A model generated the notes under the pieces. That model was given only the letters and a program-made list of their open reading frames with translations, did no database searches and was not told where the DNA came from. A stretch of 64,000 nucleotides of DNA, taken from assembly GCA_900541905.1 (NCBI GenBank), contig UQLQ01000006.1:1-64000 (forward strand), written 5' to 3'. This document shows, in pieces, positions 45,676 through 54,136 of the stretch. Every line of letters starts with the position of its first letter. Within the stretch, counting starts at the first letter, position 1. The translations under genes were made by a program, and so were the position numbers. Origin of the DNA: an uncultured Oscillospiraceae bacterium. GTDB lineage: Bacteria > Bacillota > Clostridia > Oscillospirales > Acutalibacteraceae.

Positions 45676-46374
45676 CTACAAAAACAGAGAGATTACAACC
45701 GTCATCATACCCGCAACACCCAGTGCCATACTGCTCATTGCACCTTGTATCTCCCCCAACTCCATTGCTCTCGCTGTTCCTATTGCAGTACTGCTGCAGC
45801 CCAAACCTACACCAATACCAACCGGATTTTTGATGCGGAGCAATTTTACCAACAGTGGAGCAAGTACTGCACCAATAACACCTGTAAAAATAACGCCGGC
45901 TACCGTAATACCCGTAATGCCGCCCAATTTTTCACTTACGCCAACCGCAATCGGTGTTGTGACTGTATGAGGAACCAGAGAACCTGTTAAGGTTTCGTCT
46001 AACCCAAATACTTTACATAATGCAATGGTACTGCCAATAGAAACGCCGCAGCTTACCAAACAGCCTGTTAAAATGGGCAGCCAATATTTCTTCAATGTTT
46101 CAAGCTGCAAATAAATACTATATCCTAAAATAGTAGTAACAGGTACTAAGAATACCGTAATAATACTTCCGCCTTCATTATAAGAATCATACGGAATACG
46201 GCAGAAATATAAAATTGGAATAATAAGAACCATTGCAATCAACAACGGATTTAAAATAGGTGTTTTAAACTTCCGATTCAACCACAGACCAATTAAATAA
46301 CCTACAATCGTCAATGTAATTCCAAATAAACCATTGCTTAAAATAGCCTGTAAATTATTCAAGATACGATCCAT
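45676..46374 (-). CDS. lrgB: LrgB/CidB-family membrane protein, copy 1
   Basis: A 232-aa polytopic membrane protein with about seven helices and the family patterns PILNPLLIA, GGSIITVFL and GVGLGCSSTAIGTARAMELGE. LrgB acts with LrgA in murein-hydrolase control or, in some bacteria, in pyruvate uptake. The ATG at 46374 has AAAGGAG. It overlaps the lrgA stop by 20 bp, so both form one operon. A second operon of the same type lies at 48.1-49.2 kb. Confidence 0.92.
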   Translation of the reverse strand: MDRILNNLQAILSNGLFGITLTIVGYLIGLWLNRKFKTPILNPLLIAMVLIIPILYFCRIPYDSYNEGGSIITVFLVPVTTILGYSIYLQLETLKKYWLPILTGCLVSCGVSIGSTIALCKVFGLDETLTGSLVPHTVTTPIAVGVSEKLGGITGITVAGVIFTGVIGAVLAPLLVKLLRIKNPVGIGVGLGCSSTAIGTARAMELGEIQGAMSSMALGVAGMMTVVISLFL

Positions 46375-46747
46375 TTTTATCTCCTTTCTTTGCCATAATT
46401 TTTTCCTGAAGTTTCATCACTCCAATTACGGTATATGATGTCACCAAAAAGGTAAGCAATGCAGAAACGATGCAGATTAATGCAAACTGCCACATATATC
46501 CTTGTAAATAACCTACGCTCTCCATGATACTTACTGCTGTAGGAATATAAAAGAATGAAATATTTTTTAGTACAAACTGCGAAACCTCTTCAATATGACG
46601 TCTTTTGATAAATTTAAACAGTAGCAATAAAAATAACAATATCATTCCAATGACGCCAGATGGAAATGTAAACGGAAGTACTGCCGCAATACATTCGGCG
46701 ACAAGGCATATACTAAATATAATAGCTAATTGGGTTAAAATTTTCAT
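46355..46747 (-). CDS. lrgA: LrgA/CidA-family holin-like protein, copy 1
   Basis: A 130-aa protein with four membrane helices, with FPSGVIGMILLFLLLLFK and FVLKNISFFYIPTAVSI as in the CidA/LrgA holin-like family. The ATG at 46747 has CGGAG 8 nt upstream; the frame begins three codons earlier without a better site. It is first in the operon, and lies downstream of a promoter with an operator-like inverted repeat. Confidence 0.92.
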   Translation of the reverse strand: MKILTQLAIIFSICLVAECIAAVLPFTFPSGVIGMILLFLLLLFKFIKRRHIEEVSQFVLKNISFFYIPTAVSIMESVGYLQGYMWQFALICIVSALLTFLVTSYTVIGVMKLQEKIMAKKGDKNGSYLE

Positions 46748-46776
46748 AAAATACACTCCGATTGTTTATGATTTTT

Positions 46777-46795
46777 GTATACTTATTTAGTATAC
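46777..46795. promoter_or_regulatory. Operator-like inverted repeat for lrgAB copy 1
   Basis: GTATACT-N5-AGTATAC lies just downstream of the -10 box, about 30 bp before the lrgA start. It fits a repressor-binding site at the transcription start. No similar site is seen before copy 2. The rest of the spacer up to 47034 shows nothing else. Confidence 0.5.
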
Positions 46796-46799
46796 TTTC

Positions 46800-46828
46800 A
46801 ATTTACTATGTTTCAGCAATTCTGTCAA
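46800..46828 (-). promoter_or_regulatory. Promoter of lrgAB copy 1
   Basis: On the minus strand TTGACA (46823-46828), 17-bp spacer and TAAATT (46800-46805). Confidence 0.7.
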
Positions 46829-47034
46829 TAGTATTACATAATTATAAAAATTTTATTATCATTTTGTTCTATTATCCCGACCCTTATAAATCTAAATTAT
46901 GTTAAATTCGAAACAGAAAACTGTAGTTGAATTCATATCATATTTATAGAAAAATAATCTATGAAAGATTTTCCTTATTAATAAGATAAAAACTGCAAAA
47001 GCTAGTCTGAGAACCCAAAAATATTTCACATAGT

Positions 47035-47063
47035 TTGACTTTTATCAGCGAGTAAGGTATAAT
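47035..47063 (+). promoter_or_regulatory. Promoter of the small ORF/sugar transferase pair
   Basis: TTGACT (47035-47040), a 17-bp spacer and TATAAT (47058-47063) predict a start about 10 nt before the ATG at 47081. Confidence 0.75.
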
Positions 47064-47080
47064 GTCTAACGGTGTAAAAT

Positions 47081-47230
47081 ATGATGATAAAGATTCAATT
47101 AAGAACGAAAAAAGACGAAATAATAATAAAAAACAAACAAGACTTTTCTTTGGAAAAGTTTCTTCCGGAATTGCGAATCCATAATCATACAGGACGCAAT
47201 GAGGAAAACTATGATTGGAGGAACTTTTAG
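47081..47230 (+). CDS. Small 49-aa protein, coupled to sugar transferase
   Basis: An ORF of 49 codons, basic in its first half (IKIQLRTKKDEIIIKNK) and acidic/Asn-rich in the second. It starts at ATG 47081 just downstream of a strong promoter, with a GGTG motif 6 nt upstream. Its TAG shares one base with the GTG start of the sugar transferase (TAGTG), a hallmark of translational coupling. No family is recognised; the short length leaves some doubt. Confidence 0.55.
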   Translation: MMIKIQLRTKKDEIIIKNKQDFSLEKFLPELRIHNHTGRNEENYDWRNF

Positions 47231-47856
47231 TGTACATCAGGTTCTTCAAGCGTTTGTGTGATTTTTGCATTTCTTTGATATGCAGTATTATTTTTCTGCC
47301 TATATTTATTATTCTAATTATTGTTGTAAAACTGGATTCCAAAGGCCCTGTTTTCTTCCGTCAAGAAAGAGTAGGAAAAGATAAAAAATTATTTCATATT
47401 TTAAAATTTCGCACAATGAAAGTAGATACTCCAAAAGAGATTCCCACCTGTATGTTGGAAAATCCGGAGCAATATATAACGAGAGTAGGGAAATTTTTAA
47501 GAAAAACCTCCTTGGATGAGCTTCCTCAAATTTGGAATATTTTAGCCGGACAAATGAGTTTAATCGGTCCTCGTCCGGTAATACCGCGTGAAAAAGAATT
47601 AATTGCCGAACGAGATCGTTACGGTGCCAACAACATCCGTCCGGGACTAACCGGATGGGCACAAATCAATGGCAGAGACGAAGTCTCTTGGGAAGAAAAA
47701 GCCCGCCTAGACGGAGAATATGTCCAAAAGATGAGTTTTTCTTTTGATGTGAAATGCTTTTTCAAAACCATTGTTGCTGTATTAAAGCGCGAAGGTATGG
47801 TGGAAGGAACTGCAGGACAAGTTAAAAATAAGGAAGAAACGCATCGAACTGACTGA
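47230..47856 (+). CDS. Undecaprenyl-phosphate sugar phosphotransferase (WbaP/EpsL type)
   Basis: A 208-aa initiating glycosyl-1-phosphate transferase that puts the first sugar phosphate onto undecaprenyl phosphate in surface polysaccharide synthesis. One N-terminal hydrophobic segment (FCISLICSIIFLPIFI) is followed by FRQERVG, LKFRTMKVD, TSLDELPQIWNILAG, GPRPVIP and RPGLTGWAQINGRD, the bacterial sugar transferase motifs. The start is GTG 47230, with GGAGG 8 nt upstream. No other polysaccharide genes are close by. Confidence 0.9.
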   Translation: MYIRFFKRLCDFCISLICSIIFLPIFIILIIVVKLDSKGPVFFRQERVGKDKKLFHILKFRTMKVDTPKEIPTCMLENPEQYITRVGKFLRKTSLDELPQIWNILAGQMSLIGPRPVIPREKELIAERDRYGANNIRPGLTGWAQINGRDEVSWEEKARLDGEYVQKMSFSFDVKCFFKTIVAVLKREGMVEGTAGQVKNKEETHRTD

Positions 47857-47985
47857 GAGATAATTCAATTTTTCAAAAGTATTTTGCTATGATAAATATT
47901 TATAGTGGAATACTGTTTCATTCCTGCCTATCAATTAAAAGTATCTCAAATATTAAAATAACTCAATACAGAAATATCACTTTGC

Positions 47986-48031
47986 AACAATAAGAAAACC
48001 GGTGTGAATTCACACCGGTTTTCTTATTGTT
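47986..48031. terminator. 46-bp perfect palindrome, bidirectional terminator
   Basis: AACAATAAGAAAACCGGTGT (47986-48005) begins a perfectly self-complementary 46-bp sequence centred on GAATTC. It lies between the sugar transferase and the converging lrgB copy 2 and carries T-rich ends, so it most likely stops both. The spacer 47857-48161 shows no gene. Confidence 0.7.
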
Positions 48032-48161
48032 ATTTCAGTACGCGAATCTTTTTCTTTCATACAAAAGTTTATTCAAAACGTATTTTATCAATTGTGCTGG
48101 CAGTAAGTCTTATCAAGGCACATATTGCAATCAGATGTGTTCTAATCTTTATACACCAAGC

Positions 48162-48839
48162 TTATAAAAATAAGGAAATAACGACGGTCAACATACCTGC
48201 TACCCCTAACGCAATACTGCTCATTGCACCTTGAATTTCTCCTAATTCCAGCGCTCTTGCGGTTCCGATTGCGTGACAGCTGCACCCCAGACCTACGCCA
48301 ACTCCGACCGGATTTTTAATATGAAGCAACTTTGCCAATAAAGGCGCTGCCACTGCACCAAAAATACCTGTAATAATAACAGCCGCCACTGTAATGCCAG
48401 ATATTCCCCCTAATTTTTCACTTACACTCATTGCAATTGGCGTTGTTACCGAACGTGGGATCAAAGAATTTGTCAATGTGTTATCTAAACCAAATAATTT
48501 ACATAATCCAATGGTACTCCCAATAGAGACAATGCAGCTGGTAAGGCAACCAACTAAAATTGGCAGCCAATATTTTTTTAATACTTTGAGCTGTAAATAA
48601 ATACTATAGGCCAATACTGTAGTGGCAGGAGCTAAAAACAATGTAATAATACTTCCGCCTACATTATAAGAGTCATACGAAATATGGAACACCTTTAAAA
48701 TAGGTATAATAATAGCCACAGCTATCAATAACGGATTTAAAATAGGAGATTTAAATTTTTGGTTTAACCAGACGCCTATTTTATACGCCACAATGCTTAA
48801 TGTAAGACCGAATAATCCATCACTTACAATTTTATTCAT
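48162..48839 (-). CDS. lrgB: LrgB/CidB-family membrane protein, copy 2
   Basis: A 225-aa paralogue of copy 1, conserved throughout (GGSIITLFLAPATT, GCSCHAIGTARALELGE). The C-termini of both copies read VVISLFL, so the two genes are recent or strongly constrained relatives. The ATG at 48839 follows AGAGGT at 10 nt, overlapping lrgA by 8 bp. Substitution of Ser-Ser-Thr by Ser-Cys-His in the otherwise conserved motif distinguishes the copies. Confidence 0.92.
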   Translation of the reverse strand: MNKIVSDGLFGLTLSIVAYKIGVWLNQKFKSPILNPLLIAVAIIIPILKVFHISYDSYNVGGSIITLFLAPATTVLAYSIYLQLKVLKKYWLPILVGCLTSCIVSIGSTIGLCKLFGLDNTLTNSLIPRSVTTPIAMSVSEKLGGISGITVAAVIITGIFGAVAAPLLAKLLHIKNPVGVGVGLGCSCHAIGTARALELGEIQGAMSSIALGVAGMLTVVISLFL

Positions 48840-49215
48840 GATGTTTCTGACCTCTTTTTGCTGTAATTTTCTCTTGTAACTTCATAACACCAATTACGGC
48901 ATACGATGTTGCAATAAATGTAAGCAGCGTTGCAACAATACAAATCAAGAGAAAAACCATAATATGTCCCTGTAAATAAGTAATGTTATCCATAATGCTT
49001 ACCGCAACCGGTATAAAGAAAAAAGCCATATTTTTCAGCATAAATTGAGAAACATCCTTGATATGGCGCTCCTTAATGATTTTAACCAGCATCAGCAAAA
49101 ATAATATGATCATTCCAATTACGCTGGAAGGGAATGCAAACGGCAATATTGCCGAAATGCATTCCCCCACCAGGCAAATACCAAATACAATTGCCAACTG
49201 TGTTAAAATTTTCAT
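48832..49215 (-). CDS. lrgA: LrgA/CidA-family holin-like protein, copy 2
   Basis: A 127-aa paralogue of copy 1 starting MKILTQLAIVFG in both. It has four membrane helices. I place the start at ATG 49215 on the strength of the matching N-terminus of copy 1; an ATG three codons upstream (49224) is possible. First gene of the second lrgAB operon, behind its own promoter. Confidence 0.9.
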   Translation of the reverse strand: MKILTQLAIVFGICLVGECISAILPFAFPSSVIGMIILFLLMLVKIIKERHIKDVSQFMLKNMAFFFIPVAVSIMDNITYLQGHIMVFLLICIVATLLTFIATSYAVIGVMKLQEKITAKRGQKHHE

Positions 49216-49251
49216 AGTAATCATCTCTGTTTAATCAAATTTTTTAATTTT

Positions 49252-49280
49252 ACTTTACTCCTTTCCCCGTGTACTGTCAA
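49252..49280 (-). promoter_or_regulatory. Promoter of lrgAB copy 2
   Basis: On the minus strand TTGACA (49275-49280), a 17-bp spacer and TAAAGT (49252-49257). Confidence 0.65.
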
Positions 49281-49341
49281 TAGCGCCAAGATATCCAAAA
49301 CAAGCCTTTTTATGTACAAATAAAACACTTTTGTAAACTTA

Positions 49342-49391
49342 TATTGCCTAATTTTTCTCATTTAACCAAATTTGAGAAAAATTAGGCAATA
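49342..49391. promoter_or_regulatory. 19-bp inverted repeat upstream of methyltransferase operon
   Basis: Arms 49342-49360 and 49373-49391 are exact reverse complements with a 12-nt loop. The arms begin with TTGCCTAAT and end with ATTAGGCAA. No T-run follows, so an operator or an RNA structure in the leader is more likely than a terminator. Confidence 0.6.
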
Positions 49392-49466
49392 AATATTATG
49401 TAGTAAATACAAACAAAATTATAATCAAAATAGATTGCAATAAACTCATGGAAAGGAGGATTATAA

Positions 49467-50237
49467 ATGAGCACTTGTAATGTAGACAAATGGAATATGT
49501 TAGCTCCAACATTTGATGCCTTTGAAATTCCAAAAATAGGAGAAGATGACTGCCTTACCTTAATCAATGATTTAAAACTAGTCACCAAAGACAGTTTTGT
49601 TATGGATATTGGTTGCGGTGCCGGTCGATACGCAATTGCATTTGCACAAATATGCCGTAGTGTAATTGGTACAGACCTCTCCCCCCAGATGATAGACTAT
49701 GCCCAAAAAAGAGCGGATAGCATGGGTCTAAACCATATATCCTTTATTTGCGAAGATTGGGATGCCATATCTATCCAAGAGAGAAATTATCAAAACCAAT
49801 TCGACTTTGTGTTTGCTCATATGACCCCTGCAATTCATAATACAGAAACATTAATGAAACTGCAGGCATGTAGTAAAAAATGGTGTATGTTGGTACGTCA
49901 TATTCATATGGAAACTCCTTTGTTGATTGCTGCCAAACAAATGCTAAACCTAAGCAATCAAACCCCCGCAGATTCATATCATGCTGACCAAATATTTCAT
50001 GACTTATGGAACCAAGGTAAACGGCCTCAAATGACATATTTTAAGCAAAAACGAAATATGCAGCGTCCAATAGACATTGAACTGACATTACTATTTGAGG
50101 ATGTTGAAAAATTCACACCGCTAACGCCTGAAATAAAAGAACAGCTAACCCATTTGGCTACTGCTTATACGAAAGACGGAATGGTTCATCAAACGTATGA
50201 AGTGCCTATTTTCGCCATGTACTGGAACGTACTATGA
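49467..50237 (+). CDS. Class I SAM-dependent methyltransferase
   Basis: A 256-aa Rossmann-fold methyltransferase with the SAM-binding motif VMDIGCGAGRYAIAFA (about residues 45-60) and the acidic GTDLSPQMI loop. Residues 130-256 form a variable substrate domain. The ATG follows GGAGG at 7 nt. It is the first gene of a five-gene operon, and its stop overlaps an ATG start in the FmdE frame. Substrate unknown; its place before FmdE and a metal/cofactor transporter suggests it modifies a metallophore or a corrinoid-like compound (inference). Confidence 0.85.
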   Translation: MSTCNVDKWNMLAPTFDAFEIPKIGEDDCLTLINDLKLVTKDSFVMDIGCGAGRYAIAFAQICRSVIGTDLSPQMIDYAQKRADSMGLNHISFICEDWDAISIQERNYQNQFDFVFAHMTPAIHNTETLMKLQACSKKWCMLVRHIHMETPLLIAAKQMLNLSNQTPADSYHADQIFHDLWNQGKRPQMTYFKQKRNMQRPIDIELTLLFEDVEKFTPLTPEIKEQLTHLATAYTKDGMVHQTYEVPIFAMYWNVL

Positions 50238-50278
50238 AGCGACAAATGAAATTTCAAATTTTGAAAGAAGGAATCGTT

Positions 50279-50803
50279 ATGGATCAACAATTATGGGAAA
50301 AAGCAATTGCATTTCATGGACATGCATGTCCCGGTCTGGCCATCGGTGTACGTGCAGCAACCGAAGCCATCAAACGACTGAATCTCTCTTTTAGTGAAGA
50401 TGAGGAAGTAGTTTGTGTTACAGAAAATGACGCATGCGGTGTAGATGGCATTCAAGCAATTTTGAGCTGCACAGCAGGTAAGGGAAATTTAAAATTTCGC
50501 GATACAGGGAAAATGGCATTCTCTTTTTTTAACCGTAAAAATGGACAAAAAGTTCGTATGTGTCTAAAACCATTTCAGACAGATATGAGCCGTGAAGAAA
50601 AACAAGACTTTTTTCTAAACGGACCCGCTGAAGAAGTATTTACCTTTTCCGAACCTTCGTTTCCTCTTCCCGAAAAGGCAAGGTTATTTACGACTATTAC
50701 TTGTGAAGTATGCGGAGAAGGCGCTCCTGAACATAAAGTACGGCTGGAAAACGGAAAAAAAGTTTGCTTGGACTGTTTTCATGAATATAAAATAGGTTGG
50801 TAA
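50279..50803 (+). CDS. FmdE-family protein with zinc ribbon
   Basis: A 174-aa protein. The FmdE core has AIAFHGHACPGLAIG and ENDACGVDGIQAILSC, with histidine and cysteine ligands probably for a metal; the C-terminal zinc ribbon is CEVCGEG...CLDCF. The family was named after tungsten/molybdenum formylmethanofuran dehydrogenase operons, but its role is unclear. I take ATG 50279 (AGAAGGA upstream, family-like N-terminus); the ATG at 50234 overlaps the preceding stop and may be used instead. Second gene of the operon. Confidence 0.88.
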   Translation: MDQQLWEKAIAFHGHACPGLAIGVRAATEAIKRLNLSFSEDEEVVCVTENDACGVDGIQAILSCTAGKGNLKFRDTGKMAFSFFNRKNGQKVRMCLKPFQTDMSREEKQDFFLNGPAEEVFTFSEPSFPLPEKARLFTTITCEVCGEGAPEHKVRLENGKKVCLDCFHEYKIGW

Positions 50804-50822
50804 ATTGAGATGAGGTAGAATT

Positions 50823-51971
50823 ATGAAACATACAAGAGTAAAGTTAACAGTTTTCACATTAGCTGTTACGATAATCCTTGCAATGGCACTTACTGCCTGC
50901 GGCTCTGAATCCGGTACGCAAACAAATGCGCCTGTATCCTCAAGTACATCTGATTCAACTTTTCCCAACAGTATTACAGACGTATACGGCAGAACAGTTG
51001 AATTACCGGAAGAAATAAACAGTACAGTTTGTCTGGGCGCAGGCGCTTTGCGAATGGTATGCTATGCACAAGGTGAAGATAAAGTAATTGGTGTTGAAGA
51101 AGCAGAACACCAACAAACTTTAGCAAAAGCATACAACTATTTAAACTACGACAAATTTAAAGATTTACCAATTGTAGGACAAGGCGGTTCAGGAGGTAAT
51201 ACTCCGTATGAAGAAGAAATCATCAAGGTAAATCCGGATGTCATCATTGCCGCTTATACACAGCAGGAAGCAGATAAATTGCAAGCAAAAACGGGCATTC
51301 CTGTGGTATGTGTCGCTTATGACGGTATTTTTGATCCTACCATGGACCAATCATTAGAACTAATTGGAACTCTACTTGGCAAGCAGGAACGCTGCAAAGA
51401 AGTGATTGACTTTATGCAAGCAGCAAAACAAGATTTGAACAACCGTACAAAAGACATTCCGGATGACCAAAAACCTACTGTATTCAGTGGTGCTGTATCT
51501 TTTCGAGGTGGACACGGTATTGAAGGAACCTACGCACAATTCCCTCCTTTTGTAGCAATTAACGCCAAAAACGTGGTAGATGAAACCGGTAAAGACGGTT
51601 CTCTTATCATTGACAAAGAAAAAATACTAACTTGGAATCCCGATATTATTTTTCTTGACCCTAACAATATACAGTTAGTCCGTGATGACTATAAGGATAA
51701 CCCCGACTTCTATCATTCTCTAAAGGCGGTACAAGACGGAAAAGTGTATACACAAATTGCATATAACTGGTATACAACCAATGTAGAGGTTGCCATTGCT
51801 GATGCTTATTATGCAGGAACCATTATTTATCCGGAACAATTTAAAGATATAGAGATTGTAGAAAAAGCAAATGAAATTTTTGTTCATATGTTAGGAGATA
51901 AAGCTGAACATTATTATCAAGATTTAGTAGACGGTCAATTAGGATTTGGAGAACTGAACATTGAAGAGTAA
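50823..51971 (+). CDS. ABC transporter substrate-binding lipoprotein (FecB/BtuF type)
   Basis: A 382-aa lipoprotein with signal peptide and lipobox LTAC (Cys about residue 26), then a two-lobed helical-linker binding fold of the cluster III type used for iron siderophores, haem and cobalamin. PNSITDVYGRTVELP and VNPDVIIAAYT are the usual features of this class. The ATG follows GAGGT. It ends 11 bp inside the permease gene. The ligand is a metal complex or corrinoid; which one is not shown. Confidence 0.9.
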   Translation: MKHTRVKLTVFTLAVTIILAMALTACGSESGTQTNAPVSSSTSDSTFPNSITDVYGRTVELPEEINSTVCLGAGALRMVCYAQGEDKVIGVEEAEHQQTLAKAYNYLNYDKFKDLPIVGQGGSGGNTPYEEEIIKVNPDVIIAAYTQQEADKLQAKTGIPVVCVAYDGIFDPTMDQSLELIGTLLGKQERCKEVIDFMQAAKQDLNNRTKDIPDDQKPTVFSGAVSFRGGHGIEGTYAQFPPFVAINAKNVVDETGKDGSLIIDKEKILTWNPDIIFLDPNNIQLVRDDYKDNPDFYHSLKAVQDGKVYTQIAYNWYTTNVEVAIADAYYAGTIIYPEQFKDIEIVEKANEIFVHMLGDKAEHYYQDLVDGQLGFGELNIEE

Positions 51972-53058
51972 CAGTGCGGTAATAGAAAAAAAGCAAAAGG
52001 AAAAAAAGCAAAAAACATATCAGCAATATATCTTCTACAAAGTAATTGTTATAATTGTTTTAGTGGTGGTATTACTTGCCGTTACCATATTCGCCATTCA
52101 TGCAGGTTCCTCGGGAATTTCTGTTTGGGACGTTATAAAAACTATCTTTGGCGCAGGCACAAAACAAACCAACTCTATTGTCTTTGGTATACGCTTGCCC
52201 CGTGTTGTCACCGCTTTAATTGCAGGCATGGCGCTTGGCATGGTAGGTTGCGTTATGCAAAGTGTATTGCGTAATCCATTGGCAGACGCTTCTACTCTTG
52301 GCGTATCACAAGGGGCAGCATTTGGTGCCACAGTAGCTATTATTTGTTTTGGCGCCGGCGCACAAAATACAGCTTCTGCTGCAAATGCGGTCAACATTAG
52401 TAATCCTTACTTGGTTACTTTATGCGCTTTTATTGGAGGCGCTATTTCTACCCTGATTATACTGGGACTTTCCCGATTTAAAAAAATTTCTCCTCAATCT
52501 ATGATTTTAGCAGGTGTGGCCCTAAGTGCTTTGTTCAGCGGCGGCACCACATTAATTCAATATTTTGCTGACGACGTTGAAGTTGCCGCCGTTGTATTCT
52601 GGACATTTGGAGATTTGGGGCGCACAAATTGGATTGAAATTCTCATTATCGCCTGCGTCAGTGTTGCAGCCTGTATCTACTTTATGTTTAACCGTTGGAA
52701 CTACAATGCGTTTGAAAGTGGAGGCCAAACCGCAAAAAGCTTGGGTGTCAATGTAAACGTAGTCACTTATGTGGGAATGGCAGTGTGCTCTCTGGTAGCT
52801 TCTGTTGTTGTAGCATTTGTAGGCATCATCAGTTTTGTGGGTCTTTTGGCTCCTCACATTATGCGTAGATTTATCGGCAATGACTACCGCTTCTTACTGC
52901 CAACCTCCGCATTAACCGGAGCTGTATTGTTGTTAACGGCAGATACTTTTGGTCGTTTAATTGTTGCCCCTATCATTTTACCCATCGGCGCCATTACCTC
53001 ATTTCTGGGCGCGCCTCTATTTCTTTATTTATTATTTAAAGGAGTTGGAAAAGCATGA
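51961..53058 (+). CDS. FecCD-family ABC transporter permease
   Basis: A 365-aa membrane protein with about ten helices. Conserved FecCD patches are RLPRVVTALIAGMALGMVGCVMQ, RNPLADASTLGVSQGAAFG and LLAPHIMRRFIGNDYR, which contacts the ATPase. The N-terminus is a basic KQKEKKQK stretch. The start is TTG 51961, 11 bp inside the preceding gene, with GGAG 9 nt upstream. Its stop overlaps the ATPase start by 4 bp. Confidence 0.92.
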   Translation: MKSNSAVIEKKQKEKKQKTYQQYIFYKVIVIIVLVVVLLAVTIFAIHAGSSGISVWDVIKTIFGAGTKQTNSIVFGIRLPRVVTALIAGMALGMVGCVMQSVLRNPLADASTLGVSQGAAFGATVAIICFGAGAQNTASAANAVNISNPYLVTLCAFIGGAISTLIILGLSRFKKISPQSMILAGVALSALFSGGTTLIQYFADDVEVAAVVFWTFGDLGRTNWIEILIIACVSVAACIYFMFNRWNYNAFESGGQTAKSLGVNVNVVTYVGMAVCSLVASVVVAFVGIISFVGLLAPHIMRRFIGNDYRFLLPTSALTGAVLLLTADTFGRLIVAPIILPIGAITSFLGAPLFLYLLFKGVGKA

Positions 53059-53840
53059 TAGAAATCAAGGATATCGAATTCGGGTATCGCTCCAAAAACA
53101 TTTTGCATAACATCTCTTTTGATATGAATGAAGGACATTGTATTGCAATACTGGGAGTAAACGGAGCCGGAAAAAGCACGCTGATAAAGTGTTTAAATCG
53201 TATTAATCCGGTACATAAAGGGGCTGTTATGATAGAAAACAGCAATATATTACAGATTCATTTAAATGAAGTAGCAAAAAAGATAGCATATGTGGCACAA
53301 AAAAATGAAGTATCCAAGTTAACGGTATATGATGCAATTCTATTGGGCAGAAAACCATACATCAAATGGGATGTTACAAAGCAAGATAAAGAAATTGTTG
53401 ACCAAGTGATTGAACAACTGGAACTTCAGGATTATAAAATGCGTTTTTTAGATGAATTAAGCGGCGGAGAATTACAAAAAGTAATTGTGGCCCGCGCATT
53501 GGCACAGCAACCCAAGCTGTTATTATTAGATGAACCCACTTCTGCTTTAGACCCAAAGAATCAGTACGAAATGTTGTCTTTAGTACAGAAAATTGCACAG
53601 CAGCATCAGATTGCCGTTGCCATTGTCATACATGATATTAATTTAGCTCTGCGCTACTGCGACCGCTTTCTTTTTATTAAGGATACGGAAATATATTCTT
53701 ATGGTGGTATTGAAACAATGACCGCAGACTTAATCGAAGAAGTTTATCACATGCCGGTGGCAATGGAAGAATATAACGGCATAAAGATTATGATTCCTCA
53801 CCCAAATCAATTTCTTTCACCCACTGTTATGAAATCTTGA
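53055..53840 (+). CDS. ABC transporter ATP-binding protein (FepC/BtuD type)
   Basis: A 261-aa ATPase with Walker A GVNGAGKST, the Q-loop YVAQKNE, signature LSGGELQKV, Walker B LLLLDEPTSALD and an H-loop HDINLAL. It powers the FecCD-type importer encoded just upstream. The ATG overlaps the permease stop (ATGA). The operon ends here, 240 bp before a terminator; the 296-bp gap also has a 12-codon ORF at 53985-54020 with a GAGAGGT site. Confidence 0.93.
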   Translation: MIEIKDIEFGYRSKNILHNISFDMNEGHCIAILGVNGAGKSTLIKCLNRINPVHKGAVMIENSNILQIHLNEVAKKIAYVAQKNEVSKLTVYDAILLGRKPYIKWDVTKQDKEIVDQVIEQLELQDYKMRFLDELSGGELQKVIVARALAQQPKLLLLDEPTSALDPKNQYEMLSLVQKIAQQHQIAVAIVIHDINLALRYCDRFLFIKDTEIYSYGGIETMTADLIEEVYHMPVAMEEYNGIKIMIPHPNQFLSPTVMKS

Positions 53841-54083
53841 AGATAAATCTTTTGATAGAGAAGCACTATTGTATTCATAATAAATGTTTATTTTTTCTCA
53901 ATAAATGAACAATGATAAAAATTAATCAATAAATATTATACAAATGAAAATAAATCCTTTATATTATAAACGAGAGGTAACTTAGTGATAAAAATCGGCA
54001 ATGGATATGTAAATTGCTGAAATCTACATCATAATTCCTCAGATAAATTAATTTCTTTTCCCCTCTAACTCTGTCGTTAAAAT

Positions 54084-54119
54084 AAAAAACAGCCGGTATT
54101 TTGATACCGGCTGTTTTTT
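54084..54119. terminator. Bidirectional terminator
   Basis: A 16-bp stem (54084-54099 with 54104-54119), loop TTTG, with A and T runs. It lies between the ABC operon and the converging ychF. Confidence 0.9.
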
Positions 54120-54136
54120 ATTTTTTAACAAGCTTT

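Noticed and set aside
46959..47342. 127-codon ORF antisense to sugar transferase leader
   Set aside because: Overlaps the promoter and the small coupled ORF; no ribosome site.
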